A stretch of DNA of 48,458 bases, from assembly GCA_947165785.1 (NCBI GenBank), contig CAMVBS010000010.1:1-48458 (forward strand), written 5' to 3'. Both the position numbers and the translations under genes were made by a program. The DNA is from an uncultured Clostridia bacterium (GTDB lineage Bacteria > Bacillota > Clostridia > Saccharofermentanales > Saccharofermentanaceae). The stretch's first letter is position 1, and each line of letters starts with the position of its first letter. Shown here one piece after another: positions 15,764 to 24,121 of this stretch. Below the pieces are notes generated by a model that was not told the DNA's origin, made no database searches, and saw only the letters and a program-made list of their open reading frames with translations.

Positions 15764-16915
15764 ATGGCAGATCTTAATGAATTAAGGATAAAGATGGATG
15801 AGGCGGACAGAGATCTTATCGATGCGCTTCAAAGGAGAATGGAGATCGCAGAGCAGATCGGTTACTTCAAGAAGGGAAGCGGCAAGGCGATCTATGATGC
15901 CAAGAGGGAAAGAGAAAAACTCGCCGCTATCTACGATTCGGCTGACGACAGAACAAAGCCTTATGTCTCACCTGTCTATTCTCTCCTTTTCGAGATATCG
16001 AGAGGACTTCAGAGCAGGATCAACAAGATCGAGAGCGATGAGGTAAGGATAATAGACGATGCGGTAAGCGAGATGGATTCCAAGCCTTTCCCGGAAAGAG
16101 CAGTCGTTGCCTGTCAGGGTGTCGAGGGTGCTTTTTCCCAGGTTGCCTGCGAGAAGGTCTTCAAGATCCCGAGCATCATGTTCATGAGAAATTTCTCACA
16201 GGTGTTCTCGGCGATCGAAGCAGGACTATGCAAGTACGGTGTGCTTCCGGTCGAGAACTCCAATGCGGGAACAGTCTCCGCGGTCTATGACCTCATGATC
16301 GCCAACAGTTTCAAGATCGTCAGATCCGTTAGGGTAAAGGTCGACCACTGCTGTCTCATGAACAAGGGCAGCAAACTGTCCGATATCAAGGAAGTCATTT
16401 CCCACGAGCAGGCAATAAACCAGTGCAGGGGATTTATCAAGTCACTCGGACCTGACGTAAAGGTTACTTATTATCAGAATACCGCCGAGGCAGCGAAGTT
16501 CGTTTCCGAGTCGGGAAGAAAGGATATCTGCTGTCTGTCTTCGATCAAATGCGCCGAGCTTTACGGTCTCGACGTCATAAAAGAAGCAGTTCAGGATTCC
16601 GGAAATAACTACACGAGGTTCATCGTCATCTCCAAGGCGCTCGAGATCTATCCCGGTGCCAACAGGACTTCGATGATGATGATCCTTAAGCATGAACCGG
16701 GTGCTCTTTACAAAGTCCTCGCGTTCTTCTACTCACGCGGTATCAACCTCGTTAAGCTCGAGAGTAGGCCGCTTCCGGGACGCGACTTTGAATTCATGTT
16801 CTACTTTGATCTGGAGACTTCGATATATACTGACGGCTTCGCGCAGATGATCGCGGAACTGGATTCCATGAGCATGGAATATCGATATCTCGGATCTTAT
16901 ACAGAGGTGATCTGA
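15764..16915 (+). CDS. pheA: Bifunctional chorismate mutase / prephenate dehydratase
   Basis: The fusion converts chorismate to prephenate and then phenylpyruvate for phenylalanine. I take ATG 15764 (383 residues) because AAGGAG lies 7 nt before it; ATG 15758 is too close to that site. Residues 1-90 are an AroQ-type chorismate mutase (LNELRIKMDEADRDLIDALQRR, IYDAKREREKL). About 105-285 is the dehydratase domain (GVEGAFSQVACEK, LPVENSNAGTVSAVYDLM, NNYTRFIVI with the catalytic Thr). The C-terminal ACT domain has EPGALYKVLAFF and KLESRPLPGRDFEFMFYFD, the motifs that bind Phe in feedback inhibition. Thus the Phe branch keeps an allosteric site while TyrA does not. Confidence 0.95.
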   Translation: MADLNELRIKMDEADRDLIDALQRRMEIAEQIGYFKKGSGKAIYDAKREREKLAAIYDSADDRTKPYVSPVYSLLFEISRGLQSRINKIESDEVRIIDDAVSEMDSKPFPERAVVACQGVEGAFSQVACEKVFKIPSIMFMRNFSQVFSAIEAGLCKYGVLPVENSNAGTVSAVYDLMIANSFKIVRSVRVKVDHCCLMNKGSKLSDIKEVISHEQAINQCRGFIKSLGPDVKVTYYQNTAEAAKFVSESGRKDICCLSSIKCAELYGLDVIKEAVQDSGNNYTRFIVISKALEIYPGANRTSMMMILKHEPGALYKVLAFFYSRGINLVKLESRPLPGRDFEFMFYFDLETSIYTDGFAQMIAELDSMSMEYRYLGSYTEVI

Positions 16916-16916
16916 T

Positions 16917-18161
16917 ATGGGTTACGGAGTGCTTGGACGATCATTACCGCATACTTATTCGCCGAGGATACATAATGCTTTCGCGGACTATGAATATAAC
17001 GTTCTCGAGAGGAGCGAGGAGGGCGTAAAGGGGATATTCGAAGGTAAGGAAGATCTGGACGGTTTTAACGTTACGATCCCTTACAAAAAACTCGCACTTT
17101 CTCTGTGCGACGAGGTCTCCGAAGAAGCATCGGAAGTCGGTGCGGTAAATACCGTAAAGAGGAACGGTGACGGAACGTTTACGGGTTATAACACTGACGT
17201 TTACGGCTTCATGTATATGCTCAAAAGAGAAGAGATAAACGTTGCGTCCAAGTCCTGTCTGGTCCTCGGAACAGGCGGTGCGAGTGCGGCGGTAACCTAT
17301 GCTCTCCGTAAGCTCGGAGCCTCAGTCAATCTCTGCTCCAGAACAGGCGAGATCAATTACTACAACGTTTACGATATCCTTCCGAATACCCAGGTGATCA
17401 TCAACACGACACCTGTCGGAATGTATCCGGATGTCGCGCTGTCGCCTATCGATCTTACGAAGTTTACTGACCTTTATGCGGTTGCAGATATAATCTACAA
17501 TCCTTCGACAACGAGACTTCTTTATGACGCGAAGCAGCTCGGACTTAAGACCGCTGGCGGACTTAGCATGCTGGTCGCTCAGGCGTATAAAGCAAGTCAG
17601 ATATTTACGGGAGGTCCTTCGGATAAAGAGGATGACGAACTCATTGAGAAAGTCATTAAAAAACTCGAATCCGAGATGAAGAATATCACTTTGATAGGAA
17701 TGCCGGGATCAGGCAAGACCACTTTGGGCAAGATGATCGCCGACAGGCTCGGAAGAGAATTCGTTGATCTCGATCTTCTCTACGCTCAGGAGTATGAAGA
17801 GACTCCTTCACATGCGATCTCCACCAAAGGTGAGGACTCGTTCCGCTTCCTGGAGTCGACTCTGTGCCGCAAGGTGCTTCCTTCATCGAAGCTCGTCATC
17901 TCCACGGGCGGCGGCATCGTGACCCGCGAAGAAAACCATTTCTATCTCAAGTGCAATTCCAATGTCATCTACATCAAGCGGCCGCTCAAGTCGCTCATGA
18001 AACAGGATCTCAAAAACAGACCGATAAGCAGGGATAATTCCATCGAAGATCTTCTTAACAAGCGTGCTCCTATGTACGAGAAAGTATGCGATGTTACCTG
18101 GGATCTTCCTGACTTTGATCAGCCGGACGTTATCACGGACAGATTAATCGAGGAGCTTTGA
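16917..18161 (+). CDS. aroE: Fused shikimate dehydrogenase / shikimate kinase (AroE-AroK)
   Basis: One 414-residue chain carries two consecutive steps of the pathway. Residues 1 to about 250 are AroE: substrate motif LPHTYSPRIHNAF, catalytic Lys in FNVTIPYKK, Asp in GYNTDVYGF, the NADP loop LGTGGASAAV, and NTTPVGMYPD near its end. Residues about 255-414 are shikimate kinase: P-loop GMPGSGKTTLGKMIA, DLDLLYAQ, GEDSFRFLEST (substrate Arg), STGGGIV and lid Arg in KNRPIS. The hinge is about ESEMKNITLIG. Linking these activities in this order without AroB/AroA/AroD is much rarer than the fungal pentafunctional arrangement. The start is 1 nt after the pheA stop. Confidence 0.94.
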   Translation: MGYGVLGRSLPHTYSPRIHNAFADYEYNVLERSEEGVKGIFEGKEDLDGFNVTIPYKKLALSLCDEVSEEASEVGAVNTVKRNGDGTFTGYNTDVYGFMYMLKREEINVASKSCLVLGTGGASAAVTYALRKLGASVNLCSRTGEINYYNVYDILPNTQVIINTTPVGMYPDVALSPIDLTKFTDLYAVADIIYNPSTTRLLYDAKQLGLKTAGGLSMLVAQAYKASQIFTGGPSDKEDDELIEKVIKKLESEMKNITLIGMPGSGKTTLGKMIADRLGREFVDLDLLYAQEYEETPSHAISTKGEDSFRFLESTLCRKVLPSSKLVISTGGGIVTREENHFYLKCNSNVIYIKRPLKSLMKQDLKNRPISRDNSIEDLLNKRAPMYEKVCDVTWDLPDFDQPDVITDRLIEEL

Positions 18162-18163
18162 AT

Positions 18164-18595
18164 ATGAAGATATTAGTTCTTAACGGACCGAACCTTAACA
18201 TGCTCGGCATCAGAGAGCCGCAGATCTACGGCAACAAGACATACGAAGACCTTAAAAGACTTATCAAGGAGCACTGCGACCAAAAGGGTGTAGAAGTCCT
18301 TTTCTACCAGAGCAATTCCGAAGGCGCCCTGATCGACATGATCCAGCAGGCTTACTTCGACAAGGTGGACGGTATCGTCTTTAACCCGGGAGGATATACG
18401 CATACGTCAGTTGCGATCCTCGACGCGCTTAAGGCAGTCAACATCCCGACGGTCGAAGTCCATATCTCGGAGGTTTCCGAGCGAGAACCGTTCAGGCAGA
18501 TCTCATACATATCGTATTTTGCCTGCAAGACCATTACCGGCAAAGGCTTTGACGGCTATATCGAAGGCGTCGATCATCTCCTGAGCCTTCAGTGA
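18164..18595 (+). CDS. aroQ: Type II 3-dehydroquinate dehydratase
   Basis: AroQ dehydrates 3-dehydroquinate to 3-dehydroshikimate. The 143-residue length and motifs are those of the type II dodecameric enzyme: LNGPNLNMLGIREPQIYG (catalytic Arg and Tyr), YQSNSEGALIDMIQ, FNPGGYTHTSVAILDAL and VEVHISEVSEREPFR. ATG 18164 is 7 nt behind GAGGAG. A TTG at 18158 overlapping the aroEK stop is less likely. It is the last gene of the operon, closed by the terminator at 18610-18636. With it, every step from DAHP to phenylpyruvate and hydroxyphenylpyruvate is encoded in one transcript. Confidence 0.95.
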   Translation: MKILVLNGPNLNMLGIREPQIYGNKTYEDLKRLIKEHCDQKGVEVLFYQSNSEGALIDMIQQAYFDKVDGIVFNPGGYTHTSVAILDALKAVNIPTVEVHISEVSEREPFRQISYISYFACKTITGKGFDGYIEGVDHLLSLQ

Positions 18596-18609
18596 TCAGT
18601 AAGTATCCG

Positions 18610-18636
18610 CCTCCCTTTTGTGAAGGGAGGTTTTTT
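18610..18636 (+). terminator. aro operon terminator
   Basis: CCTCCCTT (18610-18617) and AAGGGAGG (18623-18630) form a perfect 8-bp stem with a 5-nt loop, followed by six T residues. It lies 14 bp after the aroQ stop. Confidence 0.93.
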
Positions 18637-18652
18637 AATTGTAAATTTTCTG

Positions 18653-18810
18653 CTCGAAAAAGTTATCTCATCGACAGCTGTATATATTGAAATTTGTCTA
18701 TGTTTCAAGACAGGTAGCGGCTCGGTGCCTATGAACACGCCACGGCGATGCGGGAGCAGTGCGCGACGTCAACTGTTGGGACGCTTTGAACTGCAGGGCA
18801 CTTTTTCGAG
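18653..18810. repeat. GC-rich island bounded by an 11-bp inverted repeat
   Basis: CTCGAAAAAGT (18653-18663) and ACTTTTTCGAG (18800-18810) are perfect inverted copies. The central part (about 18705-18800) is visibly more GC-rich than other intergenic DNA, contains possible local pairings such as GTGCC with GGCAC close to the right end, and has no convincing ORF. It could encode a structured RNA ending in the T-tract at 18802-18806, or be a small mobile or remnant element. No known RNA family was recognised. Confidence 0.4.
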
Positions 18811-18862
18811 AAGAGTATATATAGAAATCGGTGAATATATCAGCAAAAAGGCGTTTTTTCTT

Positions 18863-18891
18863 TTGACTTCGCGTATCGGGCTAATTAGAAT
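18863..18891 (+). promoter_or_regulatory. Promoter of the Na/Pi cotransporter gene
   Basis: TTGACT (18863-18868), a 17-bp spacer and TAGAAT (18886-18891) lie 29 bp before the ATG at 18920. Confidence 0.75.
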
Positions 18892-18919
18892 ATAGCCGAT
18901 AAAGAGGTGAAGAAACAGT

Positions 18920-20578
18920 ATGGAAATAGTTACGTGTATGGTAACGATGATAGGAGGACTTGCGATCTTCCTTTACAGTATGAAGATGCTCAGCGGTGGA
19001 CTCGAGGCGGCAGCGGGCAGTAAGCTTCAATCGATCCTCGAGAAACTTACTTCAAACAGATTTCTCGGACTTTTGGTAGGTGTGGTCATCGCGGGACTTG
19101 TGCAGTCCTCGTCGACAACGACGGTCATGGTCGTCGGATTCGTTAATGCGAGCCTTCTTAATCTTACTCAGGCACTCTGGGTAATAATGGGTGCCAATAT
19201 CGGTACGAATATAACTTCCCAGCTCGTTGCGTTTAAGTTCAGCCAGATCGCTCCGATCATAGCCATCGTAGGTGTCCTTATCCTTCTTTTCACGCACAAG
19301 AAAAAATATGCTGCGATCGGTCAGATAGTTACGGGTCTCGGTTTCATATTTATAAGTACTTCGATAATGAGCGGCGCCATGGAGCCTGTTAAAGATAATC
19401 CGGCTTTCACGGAATTCCTGACGAGCATGGATAACCCGCTTCTGGGTATACTCGTGGGACTTTTGTTCGTTGCTCTGATCCAAAGCTCGGCAGCAGGTGT
19501 TGCAGTACTTCAGACTCTCGCTGCTTCAGGTGTCATAGGACTTGATCAGGCGGTATTCATCCTTTACGGTATGCACGTCGGTACCTGTGTTACGGCCATC
19601 CTGTCTTCAGTAGGATCCAACAGGAATGCGCTGCGTACCGCGCTGATGCATCTTACTTTTAACGTTATCGGTGTGGGAATAATGACGGGACTTACGATCG
19701 CTTTCCCGATCACGGATCTCATGCGAAAGATGTCGGATTCACCGATGAGACAGATCGCTAATGCGCATCTTCTTTTTGCACTTGTTACTACGATAGTACT
19801 CCTGCCGTTCGGTAAGCTCATAGTCAAGTTCGTTACTACCGTGATCCCGAACGAGAAGGATAACGCGGTCGAGAAACATAAGCTCATGTATCTTACTCCG
19901 TCCATGTTAAGGACTGAGACAAATTCGGCTGTACTTATCGCTTCCGTACGTAATGAAGTATCGCGTATGTACGATATGGCGAGCAAGAATGTAACTCGAA
20001 GCCTTAATGCGGTCCTTAATAACACGGAGTCGGTTCAAAGTGATATCAATGATGCTGAAGAATACATCGATTATCTTAATAAAGAGATCTCGTTTTATGT
20101 ATCCCACAGCCTTGCGAAGGTCACGTCCGAGAGTGATGCCGTCATGTTAAGTGCGTTGTTCAAGATAACGGGAAATATCGAGCGTATGGGAGATCATGCG
20201 ACCAACATCGCAGGCTATGCAAATCTTCTTCAGGATAAGGGCTATAAACTTTCCGATAAGGCATGCTTTGAAGTACAGCAGATGATACAGGTATTAAGTG
20301 ATACTACATTCCTTTTCTATGATGATAAGGAGATCAAGAACCTTCATGTGCGTGTTGCAAAAGCCGAGCAGAAGATCGATGACATGACAACGCTTTTCCG
20401 CAAGAATCAGATACAGCGAATGACTACGGGAGAGTGTTCCGGTGAAGCATGCGTTATCTACTCGGAGATGCTCACTGATTTTGAGCGCCTGGGCGATCAT
20501 CTCCTTAACATCGCCGAAGCAACGACGGAGAATTACATTACGTCACTTCACGTAACAACTGCAGGAGGTATTGCCTGA
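18920..20578 (+). CDS. Na/phosphate cotransporter family protein with PhoU-like domain
   Basis: The 552-residue membrane protein belongs to the NptA/YjbB (SLC34-like) family. Two inverted-repeat signatures are seen, GLVQSSSTTTVMVVG (about 58-73) and ALIQSSAAGVAVLQ (about 177-190), each with the QSS motif that forms the substrate and Na site. Some eight hydrophobic segments fill residues 1-325. The C-terminal 220 residues are helical and PhoU-like (NEVSRMYDMASKNV, MLSALFKITGNIERMGDHATNIA, FERLGDHLLNIAEA). PhoU-like tails suggest regulation by phosphate status. GAGGTG precedes the ATG. trmL overlaps its stop by one base. Confidence 0.93.
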   Translation: MEIVTCMVTMIGGLAIFLYSMKMLSGGLEAAAGSKLQSILEKLTSNRFLGLLVGVVIAGLVQSSSTTTVMVVGFVNASLLNLTQALWVIMGANIGTNITSQLVAFKFSQIAPIIAIVGVLILLFTHKKKYAAIGQIVTGLGFIFISTSIMSGAMEPVKDNPAFTEFLTSMDNPLLGILVGLLFVALIQSSAAGVAVLQTLAASGVIGLDQAVFILYGMHVGTCVTAILSSVGSNRNALRTALMHLTFNVIGVGIMTGLTIAFPITDLMRKMSDSPMRQIANAHLLFALVTTIVLLPFGKLIVKFVTTVIPNEKDNAVEKHKLMYLTPSMLRTETNSAVLIASVRNEVSRMYDMASKNVTRSLNAVLNNTESVQSDINDAEEYIDYLNKEISFYVSHSLAKVTSESDAVMLSALFKITGNIERMGDHATNIAGYANLLQDKGYKLSDKACFEVQQMIQVLSDTTFLFYDDKEIKNLHVRVAKAEQKIDDMTTLFRKNQIQRMTTGECSGEACVIYSEMLTDFERLGDHLLNIAEATTENYITSLHVTTAGGIA

Positions 20579-21132
20579 TGGGAAGAGTAAACGTAGTCCT
20601 GTTCGAACCTGAGATCCCTCAAAACACGGGAAACATCATGAGGACATGTGTTGCCACAGGCTGCAGTCTTCATCTTATCGGCCCGCTGGGTTTTGACATC
20701 AATAACAAGAAGTTCAAGCGTGCGACCACAAATCATATTACATGGGCTGAATATGAATACTATGAGAGTTTCAGCGAGTTTGAGCAGAAGAACAAGGGCG
20801 CATATTTCTTTATGACGCGATACGGCAAAAAGCCTCATTCGTCTATCGACTTTGCAGCTGTTCCTTCCGATACCGATATCTATCTGATCTTTGGAAAGGA
20901 AAGTACCGGAGTTCCTTATGACATTCTTAAGGCACATCTTGATAACTGTTTCAGGATCCCGATGCATAAGGACTGCAGGAGCCTTAATCTTTCCAATGCC
21001 GCAGCCATCGCGATCTATGAATGCATGCGTCAGCTGGACTATCCGGATCTGTCTCTTACCGAAGTACAAAAAGGTGAGGATTTTCTGGAAAGTTATGATG
21101 AAGCCCTGAAGGCTTCCGAAGGCTCAAGATAA
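20578..21132 (+). CDS. trmL: tRNA (cytidine/uridine-2'-O-)methyltransferase TrmL
   Basis: This 184-residue SPOUT-family enzyme methylates the wobble ribose at position 34 of tRNA-Leu isoacceptors using S-adenosylmethionine. Motif 1 is LFEPEIPQNTGNIMRTCVATG, motif 2 FGKESTGVP, and motif 3 IPMHKDCRSLNLSNAAAIAIYE, the trefoil-knot cofactor site. A short acidic C-terminal extension (about 160-184) goes beyond minimal YibK length. Its ATG shares one base with the preceding stop (TGATG), so it is translationally coupled to the phosphate transporter gene, a pairing that looks fortuitous in function. Confidence 0.93.
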   Translation: MGRVNVVLFEPEIPQNTGNIMRTCVATGCSLHLIGPLGFDINNKKFKRATTNHITWAEYEYYESFSEFEQKNKGAYFFMTRYGKKPHSSIDFAAVPSDTDIYLIFGKESTGVPYDILKAHLDNCFRIPMHKDCRSLNLSNAAAIAIYECMRQLDYPDLSLTEVQKGEDFLESYDEALKASEGSR

Positions 21133-21242
21133 CATCAAATTTATTTCGGGATCGATTTATCAGATTGTGTTTGATAACTGTTGTGCTAATATCGAATCAT
21201 AGGCTCTTTGCTGCCTAAGATTTACTGGGAGGACGGTTATAT

Positions 21243-22742
21243 ATGAGCACAACAGACAACGGAATCTATGATGCCCGTAAACTCGGCTATCCTAAGATGG
21301 CGGTTCTCGGTGCACAGCACATGTTTGCCATGTTCGGCGCAACGGTATTGGTGCCTGCTCTTACAGGCTTAAGCGTATCGTCTACGCTCCTTTTCGCAGG
21401 ACTTGGAACACTTCTTTTTCACTTGATCACCAAGCGTAAAGTTCCTGCTTTCCTTGGATCTTCATTCGCATTCCTTGCAGGTTACGGAGCGATCGCTCCT
21501 AACGGTGAGAAGGAACTACTTCCTTATGCCTGCCTTGGTGTTGCCTGCGCAGGTCTCTTGTATCTCTTGCTCGCTGCTCTTATCAAAGCATTCGGCACAG
21601 AGAGAGTAATGAAGTTTTTCCCGCCCATCGTAACAGGTCCTATCATCATCGCGATCGGTCTTACACTTGCGGGAACTGCAGTTTCCAGTTGCTCCACAAA
21701 CTGGCCTATAGCGGTATTCGCGATAGCGGTCGTTGTCTTATGTAACGTATGCGGTAAGGGAATGATAAAGATCGTCCCTATCATCCTCGGTGTTCTGAGT
21801 GCATGCCTTCTGGCAGTCGTACTTGCACTTACGGCCTCAAGTCAGGTCAATATAGGAACTGAGGAAATGCCTAATCTCGTATATGCGATCAGCGGAAGTC
21901 CTTCACTTCAACTTTTCGATGTAGCTAAGGTAGAAGCCATCAAGAATGCGGCATGGATCGGTCTTCCGATCAAGGGAAGCGAGACGGTCTTCTCGATCTT
22001 CTCGAGCCCTGACAAGGCTTTGATCGTATCATCGATCGCAACGATCGTTCCTATCGCTCTTGCAACTATCGTAGAACATGTTGGCGATATCTCTGCCATC
22101 TCTTCGACGACTAACGTAAATTACGTCCGTGATCCCGGATTACACAGGACTTTGACAGGTGACGGCCTTGCAACTATCGTTGCTTCCTTATTCGGTGCTC
22201 CGGCAAATACCACATACGGCGAGAATACGGGTGTTCTCTCACTTACCAAAGTCTACGATCCGAGAGTAATAAGACTTGCTGCTTTCTTCGCGATCGCATT
22301 CTCTTTCTCTCCTAAGCTTGCTGCCTGCATCACTGCGATCCCGACTCCTGTAATGGGCGGTATCTCACTTGTCCTTTACGGCATGATCTCAGCCGTAGGT
22401 GTAAGAAACGTAGTTGAGAGCCGTATCGATTTTTCCAAGGTAAGAAATGTCATCATCGCTGCTTTGATCCTCGGTCTTTCAGTAGGTATCAAGTACTACG
22501 ATCCTTCAGGAAGCATCATACTTCCGATCCGTCCGATAGATCTTCCTTTTACAGATCTGGCGATCGGCTTTAAAGCAGACATTCCTCTTACAGGTCTTGC
22601 AGTAGGAGCTTTCATAGGTATCGTTCTTAATGCGATACTTCCGTATGATAAGGAACAGGAAGCTGCTACCATCAAAAAGAACATCGATAACAGCTCAGTT
22701 ACCACTGGCAAACCAAAGGCCAAAAACGGCAAGAAAAAGTAA
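21243..22742 (+). CDS. Nucleobase:cation symporter-2 (uracil/xanthine permease type)
   Basis: The 499-residue polytopic protein has about 12-14 hydrophobic segments. NCS2 family signatures are AVLGAQHMFAMFGATVLVPAL in TM1 (the QH motif), FLGSSFAFLAGYGAI in TM3, the transport-core Glu in ATIVEHVGDIS, and the NAT motif region APANTTYGENTGVLSLTKV. The GENTG sequence is characteristic of the uracil-permease side of the family rather than xanthine/urate transporters, so uracil is the best substrate guess. The C-terminus is basic (KPKAKNGKKK). GGGAGG precedes the ATG. It is monocistronic, with a terminator-like hairpin at 22765-22806. Confidence 0.92.
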   Translation: MSTTDNGIYDARKLGYPKMAVLGAQHMFAMFGATVLVPALTGLSVSSTLLFAGLGTLLFHLITKRKVPAFLGSSFAFLAGYGAIAPNGEKELLPYACLGVACAGLLYLLLAALIKAFGTERVMKFFPPIVTGPIIIAIGLTLAGTAVSSCSTNWPIAVFAIAVVVLCNVCGKGMIKIVPIILGVLSACLLAVVLALTASSQVNIGTEEMPNLVYAISGSPSLQLFDVAKVEAIKNAAWIGLPIKGSETVFSIFSSPDKALIVSSIATIVPIALATIVEHVGDISAISSTTNVNYVRDPGLHRTLTGDGLATIVASLFGAPANTTYGENTGVLSLTKVYDPRVIRLAAFFAIAFSFSPKLAACITAIPTPVMGGISLVLYGMISAVGVRNVVESRIDFSKVRNVIIAALILGLSVGIKYYDPSGSIILPIRPIDLPFTDLAIGFKADIPLTGLAVGAFIGIVLNAILPYDKEQEAATIKKNIDNSSVTTGKPKAKNGKKK

Positions 22743-22764
22743 GAAAACAAACTGATATTTCAGG

Positions 22765-22806
22765 AGGGGGTATCTCGAAAAGGGGATATCCCCTATTTAT
22801 TTTTCG
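22765..22806 (+). terminator. Probable terminator after the nucleobase permease
   Basis: AGGGGGTATC (22765-22774) pairs with GATATCCCCT (22785-22794) with one mismatch, enclosing a TCGAAAAGGG loop and followed by a T-rich tract (ATTTATTTTTC). Confidence 0.6.
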
Positions 22807-22846
22807 AAAATGACAAAAAAGTCCTATGGATTGGGAGAAAAAGCAT

Positions 22847-22875
22847 TTGATATAAACATCCAATAACTATAAAAT
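22847..22875 (+). promoter_or_regulatory. Promoter of the saccharopine-dehydrogenase-like gene
   Basis: TTGATA (22847-22852), a 17-bp spacer and TAAAAT (22870-22875) lie 34 bp upstream of the ATG at 22909. Confidence 0.65.
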
Positions 22876-22908
22876 ATTTACATTGAGCAAATTATTAAAG
22901 GTGATTAT

Positions 22909-24102
22909 ATGAGCAAGATCCTTATTATCGGGTGTAACGACATAACACGTGTGATCGTTCCACTTCTCGTTACCAAAAAGGGGCTGGTCGACGAGATATG
23001 CATTGCTTCAAAGAATAAGGAAGAATGCGATGAACTTAAGCGTAAATACAAAGATTCCCCTGTAAGGATCGTAACGGCAGGCGTAGATGTTACGATCGAA
23101 GAGAAGGCTCTCCTCATGATGAGGATCTTCGGACCGAGCCTTATCATCAATCTCGCACCGACTTATCTTAACAAGCACATTATGGGCATAGCTTTGAAGA
23201 TCGGAGCTTCATATATCGATATGAAGTTCTATACCGATGAATCGGGAAGAGAATGCCTCATAGATGAGCAGTTTGCATGTGCGGAAGATTTCTACAATAA
23301 GAACAAGACCTGTGTAACGGGTTGTTCGTTTAATACTGCAGCGTTTATCTGTCTTACCAGACTCGCTCTTTCCGACGGTACCTTTGATTCCGTGAGCAAT
23401 ATCGACATCATCGATATTACCGAGAGTAACGGAGAGAAGATGAGCGTTCCTTCCATCGAAGATTTTGAAAGATTATCTGCACCATCCAAGTACATCGAGG
23501 ACGGTGAGGTAAAGCAGGCTCCGGCAATGAGCATCAGCACTGAGTTTTCGTATGATGGCAAGGAACCTACCAAGATATATCAGTTTGCAAGTCCGGTCAT
23601 AGAATCATATGAGCGCGGCATGCCTGAGATAAAGAACGTAAGATATTTTGCCTGCCTTGATCAGAACACGGCTTATATTGCCGAGGTCCTTTCTTCAGTC
23701 GGAATGCTTTCCACTGAACCTGTAAAGGTCAGAGGCGTAGAGATCGCTCCGATCGATTTCCTTGCAAGTGTGCTTCCTTCAGGTGCATCTGCAGGTGATC
23801 CGTCAGACAAGAAGATCAAAGGCGTTATAATCACCGGAACCAAGAACGGTGAAGAAAAGAGCGTCTTTATGTATTTTGAATGCAATGATTCGGAGGAACC
23901 TGCAAAGTTCGGCGTAAGTACTGCTTCGTATCTTTCCGCGATCACTTTGCTGTCAGGTTCCATGTTAATGGGTACACAGGGCTGGGATATTCCAGGAGTC
24001 TTTACTCCCGGTGATTTCGACCCTAAGCTCCTACTTGATAAAATGAAGGAATTTGGTGTACATTATTCGGTAGTGAAAGAAGTAAGAAGGTTAGTATTCT
24101 AG
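22909..24102 (+). CDS. Saccharopine dehydrogenase family protein (carboxynorspermidine synthase-like)
   Basis: The 397-residue protein follows the LYS9/carboxynorspermidine synthase layout: an N-terminal Rossmann domain, a central catalytic/dimerisation domain and a return to the Rossmann fold. Support comes from the N-terminal strand KILIIGC, the LIINLAPTYLNKHIMGIALKIGASYIDMKFYTDE block, TCVTGCSFNTAAF and the C-terminal GWDIPGVFTPGDFDPKLLLDKM. The usual GxGxxG nucleotide loop is replaced by GCNDIT, so cofactor binding is uncertain. It could be a polyamine-pathway enzyme or a diverged homologue. It sits 19 bp upstream of a response-regulator gene and is probably cotranscribed with it, an unusual pairing. 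Confidence 0.75.
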   Translation: MSKILIIGCNDITRVIVPLLVTKKGLVDEICIASKNKEECDELKRKYKDSPVRIVTAGVDVTIEEKALLMMRIFGPSLIINLAPTYLNKHIMGIALKIGASYIDMKFYTDESGRECLIDEQFACAEDFYNKNKTCVTGCSFNTAAFICLTRLALSDGTFDSVSNIDIIDITESNGEKMSVPSIEDFERLSAPSKYIEDGEVKQAPAMSISTEFSYDGKEPTKIYQFASPVIESYERGMPEIKNVRYFACLDQNTAYIAEVLSSVGMLSTEPVKVRGVEIAPIDFLASVLPSGASAGDPSDKKIKGVIITGTKNGEEKSVFMYFECNDSEEPAKFGVSTASYLSAITLLSGSMLMGTQGWDIPGVFTPGDFDPKLLLDKMKEFGVHYSVVKEVRRLVF

Positions 24103-24121
24103 TGTAAGGAAGGTATCACCT

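Noticed and set aside
18768-18800. Resemblance of GGGACGCTTTG to the GGGACGCAAAGC of GEMM (cyclic di-GMP-I) riboswitches
   Set aside because: The match is limited to a few bases. The second conserved stem, the tetraloop and its receptor are not present in the right order.
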